From the NCBI GenBank assembly GCA_018242525.1, contig JAFEBS010000048.1, positions 121,216 to 185,215 of the forward strand: DNA of 64,000 bases, read 5' to 3'. This document shows, piece by piece, positions 25,713-33,714 of the stretch (its first letter is position 1; the number at the start of each line of letters is the position of its first letter). Origin of the DNA: Planctomycetota bacterium (lineage in GTDB: Bacteria; Planctomycetota; Planctomycetia; Planctomycetales; Planctomycetaceae). The notes under the pieces are model-generated. The model ran no database searches. It was not told the DNA's origin and saw only the letters and a list, made by a program, of their open reading frames with translations. A program made the translations under genes and the position numbers.

Positions 25713-26606
25713 TCACGACTTCAGCGACGAATGTGAGCCTGGCAATACTGGATACAGAATCCCCGCCTTACGTGAAGCGTAGTCGATCCCGAACCGAATT
25801 GCTTCCAGCGGATCCACACCCGCATCGATTTTCGCGGCGATGGCCGCCGTCAGGGAATCGCCGCAGCCGATGGGGTTCACGACTCGAACTTGTGGCGGAT
25901 CAATGCGCGTCAATCCTGGCGGACCCAGCACCAGCAGGGGATCGGGGCCGTTGCTGACAATGATCCACGCGGCCCCCTTGTCTCGGACTTCGGACATCGC
26001 CTCGACGACTGCGGCTTCATTTTCCAGCGGGCGACCCACTGTGGCAGCCAACTCTTCGCGGTTTGGCTTGATCAGGAACGGACGCAGTGGCAGACATTCC
26101 AGCAACTCGCGACCGCGGACGTCCATGATCGTCTTCGCGACTGAATGTTCCATCAGGCGTCGATAGAAGTCCGGCGGAGTCTGTTGAGGCAGAGACCCGC
26201 TCAGGACGACCATGCTGGCATGCGGGACTTCTTCAGCGAACGCTTCGACATATTGATCGAGTTCCGCAGCGGTCATTGGGGATGAGTTTTCGACCAGTTC
26301 GGTCGTGGTTGCAGTGGACTCGTCCAGCAATGTCGTGCAGACGCGCGTGGCAGCGGCCGTGGGAATCCAGCGGGCGCGGATGCCGCGGCGGGCGAAGTCG
26401 TCGCGAATCTGGGCTCCGGTCGCTCCGCCGGTCGGGCTGAGCGTGAGCGATTGCGCACCCAGTTGGTGCAGGGCCGCGCCAACGTTCAAGACTTTTCCCG
26501 AGCCGCACCACAACGTCGAACGGGCTCGGTTGACTTGGCCTGTGGTCAGGCGGTCAAAGCTGAGAATCTGCTGCCATGCGGGGGTCAGACCAGCGGCCAG
26601 GATCAC
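25713..26606 (-). CDS. PfkB-family carbohydrate kinase (1-phosphofructokinase/tagatose-6-phosphate kinase-like)
   Basis: A 297-residue protein with the ribokinase fold: N-terminal LTPAWQQILSFDRLTTGQVN, glycine-rich GSGKVLNVGAALHQLG (as in FruK/LacC-type kinases), VVLSGSLPQQTPPDFY, LIKPNREELAATVGR, and the C-terminal PfkB signature VNPIGCGDSLTAAIAA with the catalytic Asp. The substrate is likely a sugar or sugar phosphate but is not determined. Its start overlaps the stop of the upstream alcohol dehydrogenase by four bases (26603-26606), so the two are translationally coupled. Confidence 0.88.
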   Translation of the reverse strand: MILAAGLTPAWQQILSFDRLTTGQVNRARSTLWCGSGKVLNVGAALHQLGAQSLTLSPTGGATGAQIRDDFARRGIRARWIPTAAATRVCTTLLDESTATTTELVENSSPMTAAELDQYVEAFAEEVPHASMVVLSGSLPQQTPPDFYRRLMEHSVAKTIMDVRGRELLECLPLRPFLIKPNREELAATVGRPLENEAAVVEAMSEVRDKGAAWIIVSNGPDPLLVLGPPGLTRIDPPQVRVVNPIGCGDSLTAAIAAKIDAGVDPLEAIRFGIDYASRKAGILYPVLPGSHSSLKS

Positions 26607-27790
26607 CAGAGTCGCTCCAGTCGCTCTTGCAATTCTTCGTCCGAAACATCGCGCGGATTGCAGCTCATGCTGTTCCCTCGAGATCCCTGGACCAGGATCG
26701 GTAATTGGTCCTGACGAACACCAACGTCACGCAGCCGTGCCGGAATCTGAACCTCGCGGCACAGGCGATCGATCCGATCGATGAACTGGTCGGCAGCCAG
26801 CGGATCGCCGATGCTGGCGGGATTGAAGAGGGATTCCAGTTCGGCCAACGGAGTGCGGCTGACTTCACGATTGACTCGCAACGCGACCGGAAGTAGCAGG
26901 GCGCATGCCAGGCCGTGTGGTACCTGACAGGTCACTCCCAGTGCCGCGGCGACACCGTGGGCGAATCCCAATCCCGAATTCGCCAGGGCCATCCCCGACA
27001 ACAGCGCCGCATGCGCCATTGCTTCACGCGGTTCACGCAGAGAGCCATTGGCGACAGCCGCCGCCAGGGCTGGAATCGCCAGTTGCAATCCCTGCCGGCA
27101 GAGCGCCTTCGGAATCGGTGCGGCCTTGCGCGAGATGTAGCTTTCGATCAGTTGCGTGATCGCATCCATCCCGGTGTAGGCGGTGGTGGACGGGGGCAGA
27201 CTGACCGTCAATTCCGGATCCACGATCACCAGCCGGGGGATCATCAGATCCGACCTCAGGCTCTTCTTATACGGCCGGATATTTGCGTCCGCCGGATCAT
27301 TGTTGGAAGAGATCACGGCATTCTTGGTCGCCTCGGCACCTGTTCCCGCCGTCGAGGGAATAGCGACCAGATCCAGCGGCGGCACCGTAATCTGCAAGCC
27401 GCGTCCGACACCTTCCAGAAATTCTTCAACCGATTCCCCCTGTCGATTTGTGGCGAGGGCTGCCGCTGCCTTGGCGAGATCAATTGTGGAACCACCACCG
27501 ATCGCTATGACCACATCGCTGGTTGTTGGATCCAGTGTTCGAATGGCATTCACCAGTTGATTCACGTCCCGAACTTCGGGTTCGCGGGAATCGACGGGAA
27601 AACCCAGAACATCCAGTCCCGCGTCGTCCAAAGATTTGACCAACTGGTCAATGACGCCATTTCGTTCCAGGGTCCGGCTGCCTGAAATCACGAAGGCGCG
27701 GCGACCCAGGTTGGCCGCCAACGTCCCCAGTTCCGATCGACGACCCCAGCCGAACACGATCTGACGCGGTGAAAAGTAGGTGTAATTCAT
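26603..27790 (-). CDS. Iron-containing alcohol dehydrogenase
   Basis: A 395-residue group III ADH. It shows the nucleotide-binding GGGSTIDLAKAAA, the substrate loop PSTAGTGAEATKNAVIS, and metal ligands in TGMDAITQLIESYIS (Asp), GLGFAHGVAAALG (His) and VPHGLACALLLP (His). The family reduces aldehydes or ketones with NAD(P)H; maleylacetate reductases and lactaldehyde reductases are close kin, so the substrate is open. It is the first gene of a two-gene unit with the PfkB kinase. Confidence 0.9.
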   Translation of the reverse strand: MNYTYFSPRQIVFGWGRRSELGTLAANLGRRAFVISGSRTLERNGVIDQLVKSLDDAGLDVLGFPVDSREPEVRDVNQLVNAIRTLDPTTSDVVIAIGGGSTIDLAKAAAALATNRQGESVEEFLEGVGRGLQITVPPLDLVAIPSTAGTGAEATKNAVISSNNDPADANIRPYKKSLRSDLMIPRLVIVDPELTVSLPPSTTAYTGMDAITQLIESYISRKAAPIPKALCRQGLQLAIPALAAAVANGSLREPREAMAHAALLSGMALANSGLGFAHGVAAALGVTCQVPHGLACALLLPVALRVNREVSRTPLAELESLFNPASIGDPLAADQFIDRIDRLCREVQIPARLRDVGVRQDQLPILVQGSRGNSMSCNPRDVSDEELQERLERLW

Positions 27791-27904
27791 GTGGCGGAGT
27801 TCACAGTTTCAGCATCACGCAACGGGAGGGCAGGACGGCAAGGGCAGAAGCGCGGGACCAAGCCGGCCAGTAGAGGGGTGATTCTCGAAATCGCTGGTCA
27901 ATCG

Positions 27905-28471
27905 TCAGTTCCACTGGGCATTCTTCACGTCGTATGGAAGCAGTCGTTTGGCTTCGAAAATCTTCTGCATGATGACGTCGTAGACTTCATAGGGATCCGC
28001 CCGGAACAGCAGGTCACAGCAGGCGGGATGCAGCAGCCAGTCCCCGCGTTCGATTTCCCCTTCCAATTGACCTTCTCCCCAGCCTGAATATCCGGAGAAA
28101 ATCCGAAAATGAGGCTGATCGGCCCCCGAACCGCAGTTTCGCAGAACCTGTTCAAAGGATTCGGCACTGCCACCGATGAACAGTCCCGGAACGGGCGAAG
28201 CTTCGTTTTCCTGATATGTGTCGGCGTTGTGCAGCATCAGGAAGGCCGTCGGCTCCACCGGTCCACCTGTGAAGATGACATCGTCCATTTCGGGCAGATC
28301 AAAGTGCCCTGCCAGGGCATGCGAGACCTTGATAGAAGAAGGACGATTGACGATCAATCCCGTCGCGCCCTGGTCGCCGTGCTCCAGGAGCAACACCACC
28401 GTCTTGTGAAAGTTGGGATCGCGGAGTGCTTTGGCTGCAACCAGGCAGTTGCCTCGCAATGACGTCGACAT
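27905..28471 (-). CDS. YqgE/AlgH family protein
   Basis: Start at ATG 28471, behind GGAG on the minus strand; the frame is open to 28558. The 188-residue product matches the family: SLRGNCLVAAKALRDPNFHK at the N terminus, VVLLLEHGDQGATGLIVNRP, FTGGPVEPTAFLMLHN, and FSGYSGWGEGQLEGEIERGD. YqgE/AlgH proteins are widespread and have been linked to transcription of alginate genes, but the molecular role is unknown. It stands alone between the dehydrogenase and a divergent protease gene. Confidence 0.92.
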   Translation of the reverse strand: MSTSLRGNCLVAAKALRDPNFHKTVVLLLEHGDQGATGLIVNRPSSIKVSHALAGHFDLPEMDDVIFTGGPVEPTAFLMLHNADTYQENEASPVPGLFIGGSAESFEQVLRNCGSGADQPHFRIFSGYSGWGEGQLEGEIERGDWLLHPACCDLLFRADPYEVYDVIMQKIFEAKRLLPYDVKNAQWN

Positions 28472-28691
28472 GAACAATCTCCATCCGCGTCCAACCCGCC
28501 GGTTGGCCACACGAGTGCAGCGGACAAACCATTTGACCCGACGGTGAACAGGCCCCATTGGATTCTACTCGCCGCGCGCGCATTGTAAAACAGGTTGGCT
28601 GTCTTCTCAAAGTTTCGTCGGAAGATTCCCCTTGCTGAAATCAAACAAGCTGCATGGGTTGACGGAACCAGCCGCTGAGAGAATTACGAAG

Positions 28692-29264
28692 ATGTCTCGC
28701 CTGCCACAACTTGTGTTGATCGCCACGACGTTCTTAAGCGCCTGGCTGCTGATGCAGGCTGTTCACGAATTGGGTCATGTGCTGGCGGGGATCCTGACCG
28801 GCGGAGAAATCCGTGCCGTGGTCCTGCATCCGCTGGAGATTTCGCGGACGGACTTGGGAACCAACCCGTCGCCACTGATCGTCTGCTGGGCCGGTCCCCT
28901 GTTTGGAACCTTCGCACCAACTGGCGTGTGGCTGTTGGCAAGCTGGAAACAAGCGGCCTGCGCGTTTTGGCTGAAGTTCCAGGCGGGCTTCTGCCTGATT
29001 GCCAATGGTGCTTATCTGGCCGTGGGGGCGAACGAGGGAATTGGAGACGCCGGAGACCTGCAAAGATATGGTTCGCCCGCTTGGCTGCTGTTTCTATTCG
29101 GTGCTGCCACGATCCCGATCGGTTTGTGGATGTGGAATGGCCTGGGCCGCACCTTTGGCCTCGGCCTGCAGGCAGAGGCCATTTCCTGGCGTCCCGCCTT
29201 GATCAGTAGTTCGGTACTGACGGCGACCATTTTGCTGGAACTGATCTTCAGCCAGTCCAGGTGA
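28692..29264 (+). CDS. Membrane zinc metallopeptidase, M50-like
   Basis: Start set at ATG 28692 (MSRLPQLVL); 28632 is an alternative. In the ~190-residue product the first membrane segment ends in the zinc motif VHELGHVLAGILTGG (HExxH), followed by a short beta segment, then PLIVCWAGPLFGTFAPTGVW and further hydrophobic helices. This fits minimal M50/site-2-protease-like proteins. The third zinc ligand is probably supplied by an Asp in the later DAGDLQRYGSPAW segment, which I infer but cannot prove. Neighbours give no clue to substrate. Confidence 0.75.
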   Translation: MSRLPQLVLIATTFLSAWLLMQAVHELGHVLAGILTGGEIRAVVLHPLEISRTDLGTNPSPLIVCWAGPLFGTFAPTGVWLLASWKQAACAFWLKFQAGFCLIANGAYLAVGANEGIGDAGDLQRYGSPAWLLFLFGAATIPIGLWMWNGLGRTFGLGLQAEAISWRPALISSSVLTATILLELIFSQSR

Positions 29265-29344
29265 CAGTTGGCACGAACCAGGCAATAGACGACAATTCAG
29301 GCCATTATCCGCTGCCGACAAGGATCTCTTTTTAGAATTCGATC

Positions 29345-31033
29345 ATGAATCAGACGCACCGTGGCTGCGAGGTTTTCAAAGCCAGTTTCCTGTCCATTTT
29401 TCTGGTAGCGATCCTGATTGTCCCTGGTTGGTCAGCAGAACCGGTCTTGATCGGGCATTGGCCGTTGCGGGAAAGTGACAGCGAGCGGACTGGGGGAGAC
29501 TTGAAAACCACGTCGCGGGGCGTTGAGTTTGATGCGTCGGGACCCCGCCAATTGCCACGCACGGCGGCCCGATTCAATGGTCGCGATGCAGTCATCGAAG
29601 TGGCGAATGCCGAATCGCTGCAGTTGGGGACCGACCCGTTCTCGATCTCGATGTGGATCAAGACCGACGCGGAACTCGACGACGTCCCGGGGGATCTGGT
29701 CAGCCAGTACGACCCGGCGACTCGCACCGGATTCCATCTGGGACTGTACAGTCACACAGGTGTGACGAACGCTCAGTCGAATTCGAAACAACTCCATTTC
29801 GGCATCGACCAGGCAAAGCTGGAATCGGAATTCACCGACCATGGACAGTTGGGTGATGCAACATTCGTGTTCGCCTTGTGCGTCCATGACGGTCGGTTGT
29901 ATGCCTCAACGTGTCACGCAGGTGAAGCGACAGGGCGAGTCTACCGGTTTGAAGAAGGCAATCGCTGGACGGACCTGGGAAATCCCGATGTCTCGAACGC
30001 GGTGTCGGCCATGACGACGTATAACGGCTCGCTTTACGTTGCAACGAGCAAGTATCGACTGGCGGGTTCGGCGCTGGCTGAGTCGCAGAATCCGAATTTC
30101 GGAGGGAAAGTCTATCGCCTGGACCGCAACAATCAGTGGGTTTCCTGCGGGACCGTGTCGTCTGAGACCGAAGGTGTCGCCAGCCTGATCGTTTTTCGCG
30201 GAACGCTCTACGCGAGTTCCCTGTACAAGCCGGCCGGCTTCTTCCGGTATGCCGGTGGTGAGAAATGGATTCCCTGCGAAACTCCCGATGGAAAGCGAGT
30301 GGAAGCGTTGGCTGTTTTCAACGGGGCGATCTACGCGACCAGCTATGACGAAGGTTCGGTGTTTCGGTTCGACGGCCAGAATTGGAGTCACGTCGGCAAG
30401 ATTCCCGGAGCAACGCAAACATATGGATTTGCCGTGCATGGCGGCAGCCTGTTCGTCAGCGAATGGCCACAGGCTCACGTTTATCGGTACGCCGGGGGGA
30501 CTCGCTGGGACGATGCCGGCCGGCTGGGCCAGGAGTTGGAGGCGATGCCGCTGCTGGTCTACAACGGTCGAATGTATGGAGGCACGCTGCCGACGGCCGA
30601 AGTCTACAGGTTTGACGGCGATCAGAATTGGACGAAGATCGGGCGTGTCGACCAGACACCGGACGTGAAGTATCGACGGGCATGGTCGATGGCGGTGTTT
30701 CAGGGCAGGCTCTTCGTGGGGACGCTTCCATCAGGCCGCGTCCTGTCGATCGAAGCAGGTCGAAATGCGACGTACGACCGTGAGCTTTCGGCAGGCTGGC
30801 ATCATATCGCCGCCGTGCGCGGCCATGAGACGTTAACGCTGTTCGTCGATGGCAAGCCCGTCGCCACGTCGGCTTCATTGAAGCCGGGCGACTTCAACCT
30901 CACGAACCGCCAGCCACTACGGATCGGTTTTGGCGCCCAGGACTACTTTCGAGGTGACATGGCGGACGTTCGGCTGTATCGCGGAACGCTGTCCGCGAAC
31001 CAGGTAATGGACCTGTTCCTAAGCCATGATTGA
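29345..31033 (+). CDS. Secreted LamG-domain protein with an inserted seven-bladed beta-propeller
   Basis: A 562-residue protein with a signal peptide (FLSIFLVAILIVPGWSAEP). A LamG jelly roll starts after it (LIGHWPLRESDSERTGGDLK, then AVIEVANAESLQLG, SISMWIKTDAEL). At residue ~180 it is interrupted by seven ~45-residue repeats, each with a strand such as HDGRLYAS, YNGSLYVA, FRGTLYAS, FNGAIYAT, HGGSLFVS, YNGRMYGG or FQGRLFVG, followed by a VYRFDGxxxWxxxG strand. The LamG then resumes (WHHIAAVRGHETLTLFVDGK, ending DVRLYRGTLSANQVMDLF). Probably exported and involved in glycan or surface binding. Part of its 3' end is duplicated at 40577-40755. Confidence 0.85.
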   Translation: MNQTHRGCEVFKASFLSIFLVAILIVPGWSAEPVLIGHWPLRESDSERTGGDLKTTSRGVEFDASGPRQLPRTAARFNGRDAVIEVANAESLQLGTDPFSISMWIKTDAELDDVPGDLVSQYDPATRTGFHLGLYSHTGVTNAQSNSKQLHFGIDQAKLESEFTDHGQLGDATFVFALCVHDGRLYASTCHAGEATGRVYRFEEGNRWTDLGNPDVSNAVSAMTTYNGSLYVATSKYRLAGSALAESQNPNFGGKVYRLDRNNQWVSCGTVSSETEGVASLIVFRGTLYASSLYKPAGFFRYAGGEKWIPCETPDGKRVEALAVFNGAIYATSYDEGSVFRFDGQNWSHVGKIPGATQTYGFAVHGGSLFVSEWPQAHVYRYAGGTRWDDAGRLGQELEAMPLLVYNGRMYGGTLPTAEVYRFDGDQNWTKIGRVDQTPDVKYRRAWSMAVFQGRLFVGTLPSGRVLSIEAGRNATYDRELSAGWHHIAAVRGHETLTLFVDGKPVATSASLKPGDFNLTNRQPLRIGFGAQDYFRGDMADVRLYRGTLSANQVMDLFLSHD

Positions 31034-31147
31034 AGCTTGAACCAACGGATTGTGCGAATACATGATCGGCAACCCGGCACGCTTCGATGTGGTCGTCACA
31101 GCGTCGAATTCCCACCCAAGAGCCCAATTGTGGGGATCTGCGCGACT

Positions 31148-31993
31148 TCAATCGCCTGGGTACACCGCCTGAAAACTGCCGATGCGGCGCATGTGATCGC
31201 GCTTGAATTGGTCGGAATGTGGAATCAGCGTTTCCGTCGAACCGACCACCAGTCGACCATCGCGAGCCAACGTCCGGTGCGCCGTCTCCAGAATGCCGCG
31301 CGAAGTGCTTTCGGTCATGTAGATCAGCACGTTTCGCATCAGGATCAGATCGAATCGTGGCAGAGGCGGCGGATCGGTCACGAGATTCATCTCGTGAAAC
31401 TCAACCCTCTGTCGCAACTCCGGCAGTGTCACGAAGTGAGTTCCCTCCTTTTGAAAGAATCGCCGTTGCCGCGCGGGTGAGACGCCCCGCTGAACTTCGA
31501 GCGCGCTGTAGCGGCCGAGTCGCGCCTGAAGCAGCATCGGTCTCGAAAGGTCCGTGGCAACGATCCGCAGATCCCAGTCGGCCATCGGACCGAACTGCTC
31601 ATGAATGAGCATTGCCAGACTGTACGGTTCCTGACCGGCGGCACACGCTGCGCTCCAGATGTGCAATTGCCGCTGTGTTTGTCGTTGTCGCACGAGTTGC
31701 GGCAGGATCCCGGTCGCGAGTTCATCGAAGTAGTGCAGGTCGCGGAAAAACGACGATTCGTGCGTGAGCATCGCCTCAAAGACGCGGCGTTCCAGGTGTG
31801 GGTCGGTCGCGACGCGCATCGACTCGATCAGCGCCTCGACATTCTGCTGGCCCGCCGATTCGGCTACGGACGCGAGTCGCGATTCAACGAGGTACATCTT
31901 GCTCTCGTCGACGACGTTACCCGTTCGTTGTTCGACAAAGCGCCGGATCCAGTCGAAGTTGGCGGGATTGAGCGGCATCGAAATCACCGCCAT
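31148..31993 (-). CDS. cheR: Chemotaxis protein methyltransferase CheR
   Basis: A 281-residue protein. The N-terminal helical domain (FDWIRRFVEQRTGNVVDESK) contacts receptor, and the SAM-binding part follows: MLTHESSFFRDLHYFDEL, IWSAACAAGQEPYSLAMLIH, RIVATDLSRPMLLQARLGRY, and FDLILMRNVLIYM. CheR transfers methyl groups from SAM to glutamates of methyl-accepting proteins. Its start overlaps the CheB stop by ten bases, and it is the last gene of the chemosensory operon. Confidence 0.93.
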   Translation of the reverse strand: MAVISMPLNPANFDWIRRFVEQRTGNVVDESKMYLVESRLASVAESAGQQNVEALIESMRVATDPHLERRVFEAMLTHESSFFRDLHYFDELATGILPQLVRQRQTQRQLHIWSAACAAGQEPYSLAMLIHEQFGPMADWDLRIVATDLSRPMLLQARLGRYSALEVQRGVSPARQRRFFQKEGTHFVTLPELRQRVEFHEMNLVTDPPPLPRFDLILMRNVLIYMTESTSRGILETAHRTLARDGRLVVGSTETLIPHSDQFKRDHMRRIGSFQAVYPGD

Positions 31994-33075
31994 TTCATCA
32001 ACAGTTGCGTAATCTCGCGCCCGATCTGTTCGACCGGTAGAACGGCATCGGCCAGGCCGGCTTTGGCGACCTGACCAGGCATGCCCCAGACGGCGCTCGT
32101 GACTTCATCCTGGACGAGGATGCGGCCGCCTTGCGCCCGCACGCTGCGGCAGCCGGCCAGCCCATCCTGCCCCATGCCGGTCAACACGATCGCCAACACT
32201 CGCGGACCGAAGGCTTGTGCGACAGATCGGAACAGCACGTCTGCCGCCGGACGGCACTCGTTCTCGGGAGGATTCTGATTGAGACGTGTGCGAATGCCGC
32301 TCGCGGTCCGTTCGAGCACGAGATGGTGATTTCCCGGAGCGATCCAGATCCGAGCGGAGTCCAACGGAGCGAGATCCGTCGCTTCTCGCACATCCAGACG
32401 CGTCTTGTTCGCCAGTCGTTCAGCGAGGGCTCCCGTGAAATTGGCGGGCATATGCTGAACGACGACGACGGGGACGGTCAGCCGACCCGCGATCCCGATC
32501 AACAATTCGGACAGGGCCGCCGGACCGCCGGTGGAGGCCGCAATGGCGATGATTCCGACCGATTCACGTGAAGGAGACGACGTTGCCGTCAGCGGGGCGA
32601 GTGTCGGCTGGGTCGCTTCCCGCGAAACTGGCGTCAGCGAGCAAACATCGTCATGCCGCGGACTCAAAGTTCCGCTTTCGCGTCCTGCCAGCGCCCGAAT
32701 GTGAGGCAACAGGATGTTTCTCACGCAGTCTCGCAGTCCTTCGGAGCTATCCGGCTTGAGAACGCATTCGTCTGCCCCGAGCAACATCGCTTCAATCGTT
32801 TCGCCAGCACCACGCTGTGTGAGTCGACTGAACATGATCACGGGAAGCTTCGGATGCTTCGTTCGCAGTTCCTTCAGCGTCGCGAGGCCGTCAAGTTCAG
32901 GCATGTCGATGTCGAGCACCACGACATCCGGGACGTTCGCTGCCAGTTGTTGCAGAGCCAGACGACCATCCGCAGCGGCGATAACTTCGATCTGCGGGTC
33001 GACGGTCAGCAGTCGACGCAGCATCATGCGGATTGTCGATGAATCGTCCGCGATCAGCACGCGTATGGTCTCCAT
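31984..33075 (-). CDS. cheB: Chemotaxis response regulator protein-glutamate methylesterase CheB
   Basis: Start taken at ATG 33075 (METIRVLIADDSS); ATG 33096, which overlaps the cheW stop as ATGA, would add seven residues. The ~363-residue protein has a receiver (ADDSSTIRMMLRR, VVVLDIDMPELDG with the phospho-Asp, CVLKPDSSEG) and a methylesterase domain with the catalytic triad visible as AASTGGPAAL (Ser), VQHMPANFT (His) and GMGQDGLAG (Asp). It removes methyl groups from receptors when phosphorylated by CheA. It is coupled to cheW and cheR on both sides. Confidence 0.93.
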   Translation of the reverse strand: METIRVLIADDSSTIRMMLRRLLTVDPQIEVIAAADGRLALQQLAANVPDVVVLDIDMPELDGLATLKELRTKHPKLPVIMFSRLTQRGAGETIEAMLLGADECVLKPDSSEGLRDCVRNILLPHIRALAGRESGTLSPRHDDVCSLTPVSREATQPTLAPLTATSSPSRESVGIIAIAASTGGPAALSELLIGIAGRLTVPVVVVQHMPANFTGALAERLANKTRLDVREATDLAPLDSARIWIAPGNHHLVLERTASGIRTRLNQNPPENECRPAADVLFRSVAQAFGPRVLAIVLTGMGQDGLAGCRSVRAQGGRILVQDEVTSAVWGMPGQVAKAGLADAVLPVEQIGREITQLLMKWR

Positions 33076-33092
33076 TCCCCGTCTTCCCCCGT

Positions 33093-33548
33093 TCATCGCG
33101 AAGATCGTCCCATATGCGCCGCCGTCACATGAGCCACGATTCCGTCCGGATCTAGCACAAGCAGCAATGCCTGGGGCAGTCGGTATGCGCCGGTGATGAA
33201 TTTCGCCACGTCGTGATCCACGGCATCCGGTGCCGGCAGAAACAATCGGTCGTCCACGGTGAGCACGTCGCCCATGCGGTCCACGAGTATACTGACGATG
33301 GTCCCATCGTAACGAACCACGAGCGAAAGTGGTTTCCGAGCCGTGGGATCCGCCGGTCGCTTCAAGCATTCCCGCAGATTGACTGCGGTGACAATCTGGC
33401 CTCGCAGATTGATCAGCCCGGCGATTCGGGGGTCCGCGAGTGGCACGCCGGTGACATGGTCTGTTTTGGCAACTTCCTGCACGCGGTTGACGTCGACGCC
33501 AAGGTAAATGTTGTCGAGATGAAACGTACAAAGCTTACGACTGGTCAC
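33093..33548 (-). CDS. cheW: Chemotaxis coupling protein CheW
   Basis: A 151-residue single CheW domain, starting at GTG 33548 behind GGAG. It reads CTFHLDNIYLGVDVNRVQEV, VTGVPLADPRIAGLINLRGQ and IVTAVNLREC, the usual two-subdomain beta barrel, then VVRYDGTIVSILVDRMGDVL. It would link the CheA kinase to the MCP encoded just upstream. Confidence 0.92.
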   Translation of the reverse strand: MTSRKLCTFHLDNIYLGVDVNRVQEVAKTDHVTGVPLADPRIAGLINLRGQIVTAVNLRECLKRPADPTARKPLSLVVRYDGTIVSILVDRMGDVLTVDDRLFLPAPDAVDHDVAKFITGAYRLPQALLLVLDPDGIVAHVTAAHMGRSSR

Positions 33549-33714
33549 CGTTGATTCTCCGCTGTCGTTCTGAGGTTCGCGAACACCGGGTTCGGATAAA
33601 ACGATTTCCAGAGTCGTTCCGATTCCTGGCGGGGTGACGACTGGACGTGTTCACCTTGTGGCGATTCAGAAGTCTGTTGCTCAGTGCTGGAATCTGTCCT
33701 CCTGACAATCAAAG

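Noticed and set aside
23572..27790. Sugar-degrading bacterial microcompartment locus
   Set aside because: No shell protein genes and no aldolase or aldehyde dehydrogenase are present in the window.
29269..29285. Sigma-54-type promoter TGGCAC-N5 before the LamG gene
   Set aside because: The -24 half fits, but the -12 half reads AGGCA instead of TTGCA, so support is too weak.
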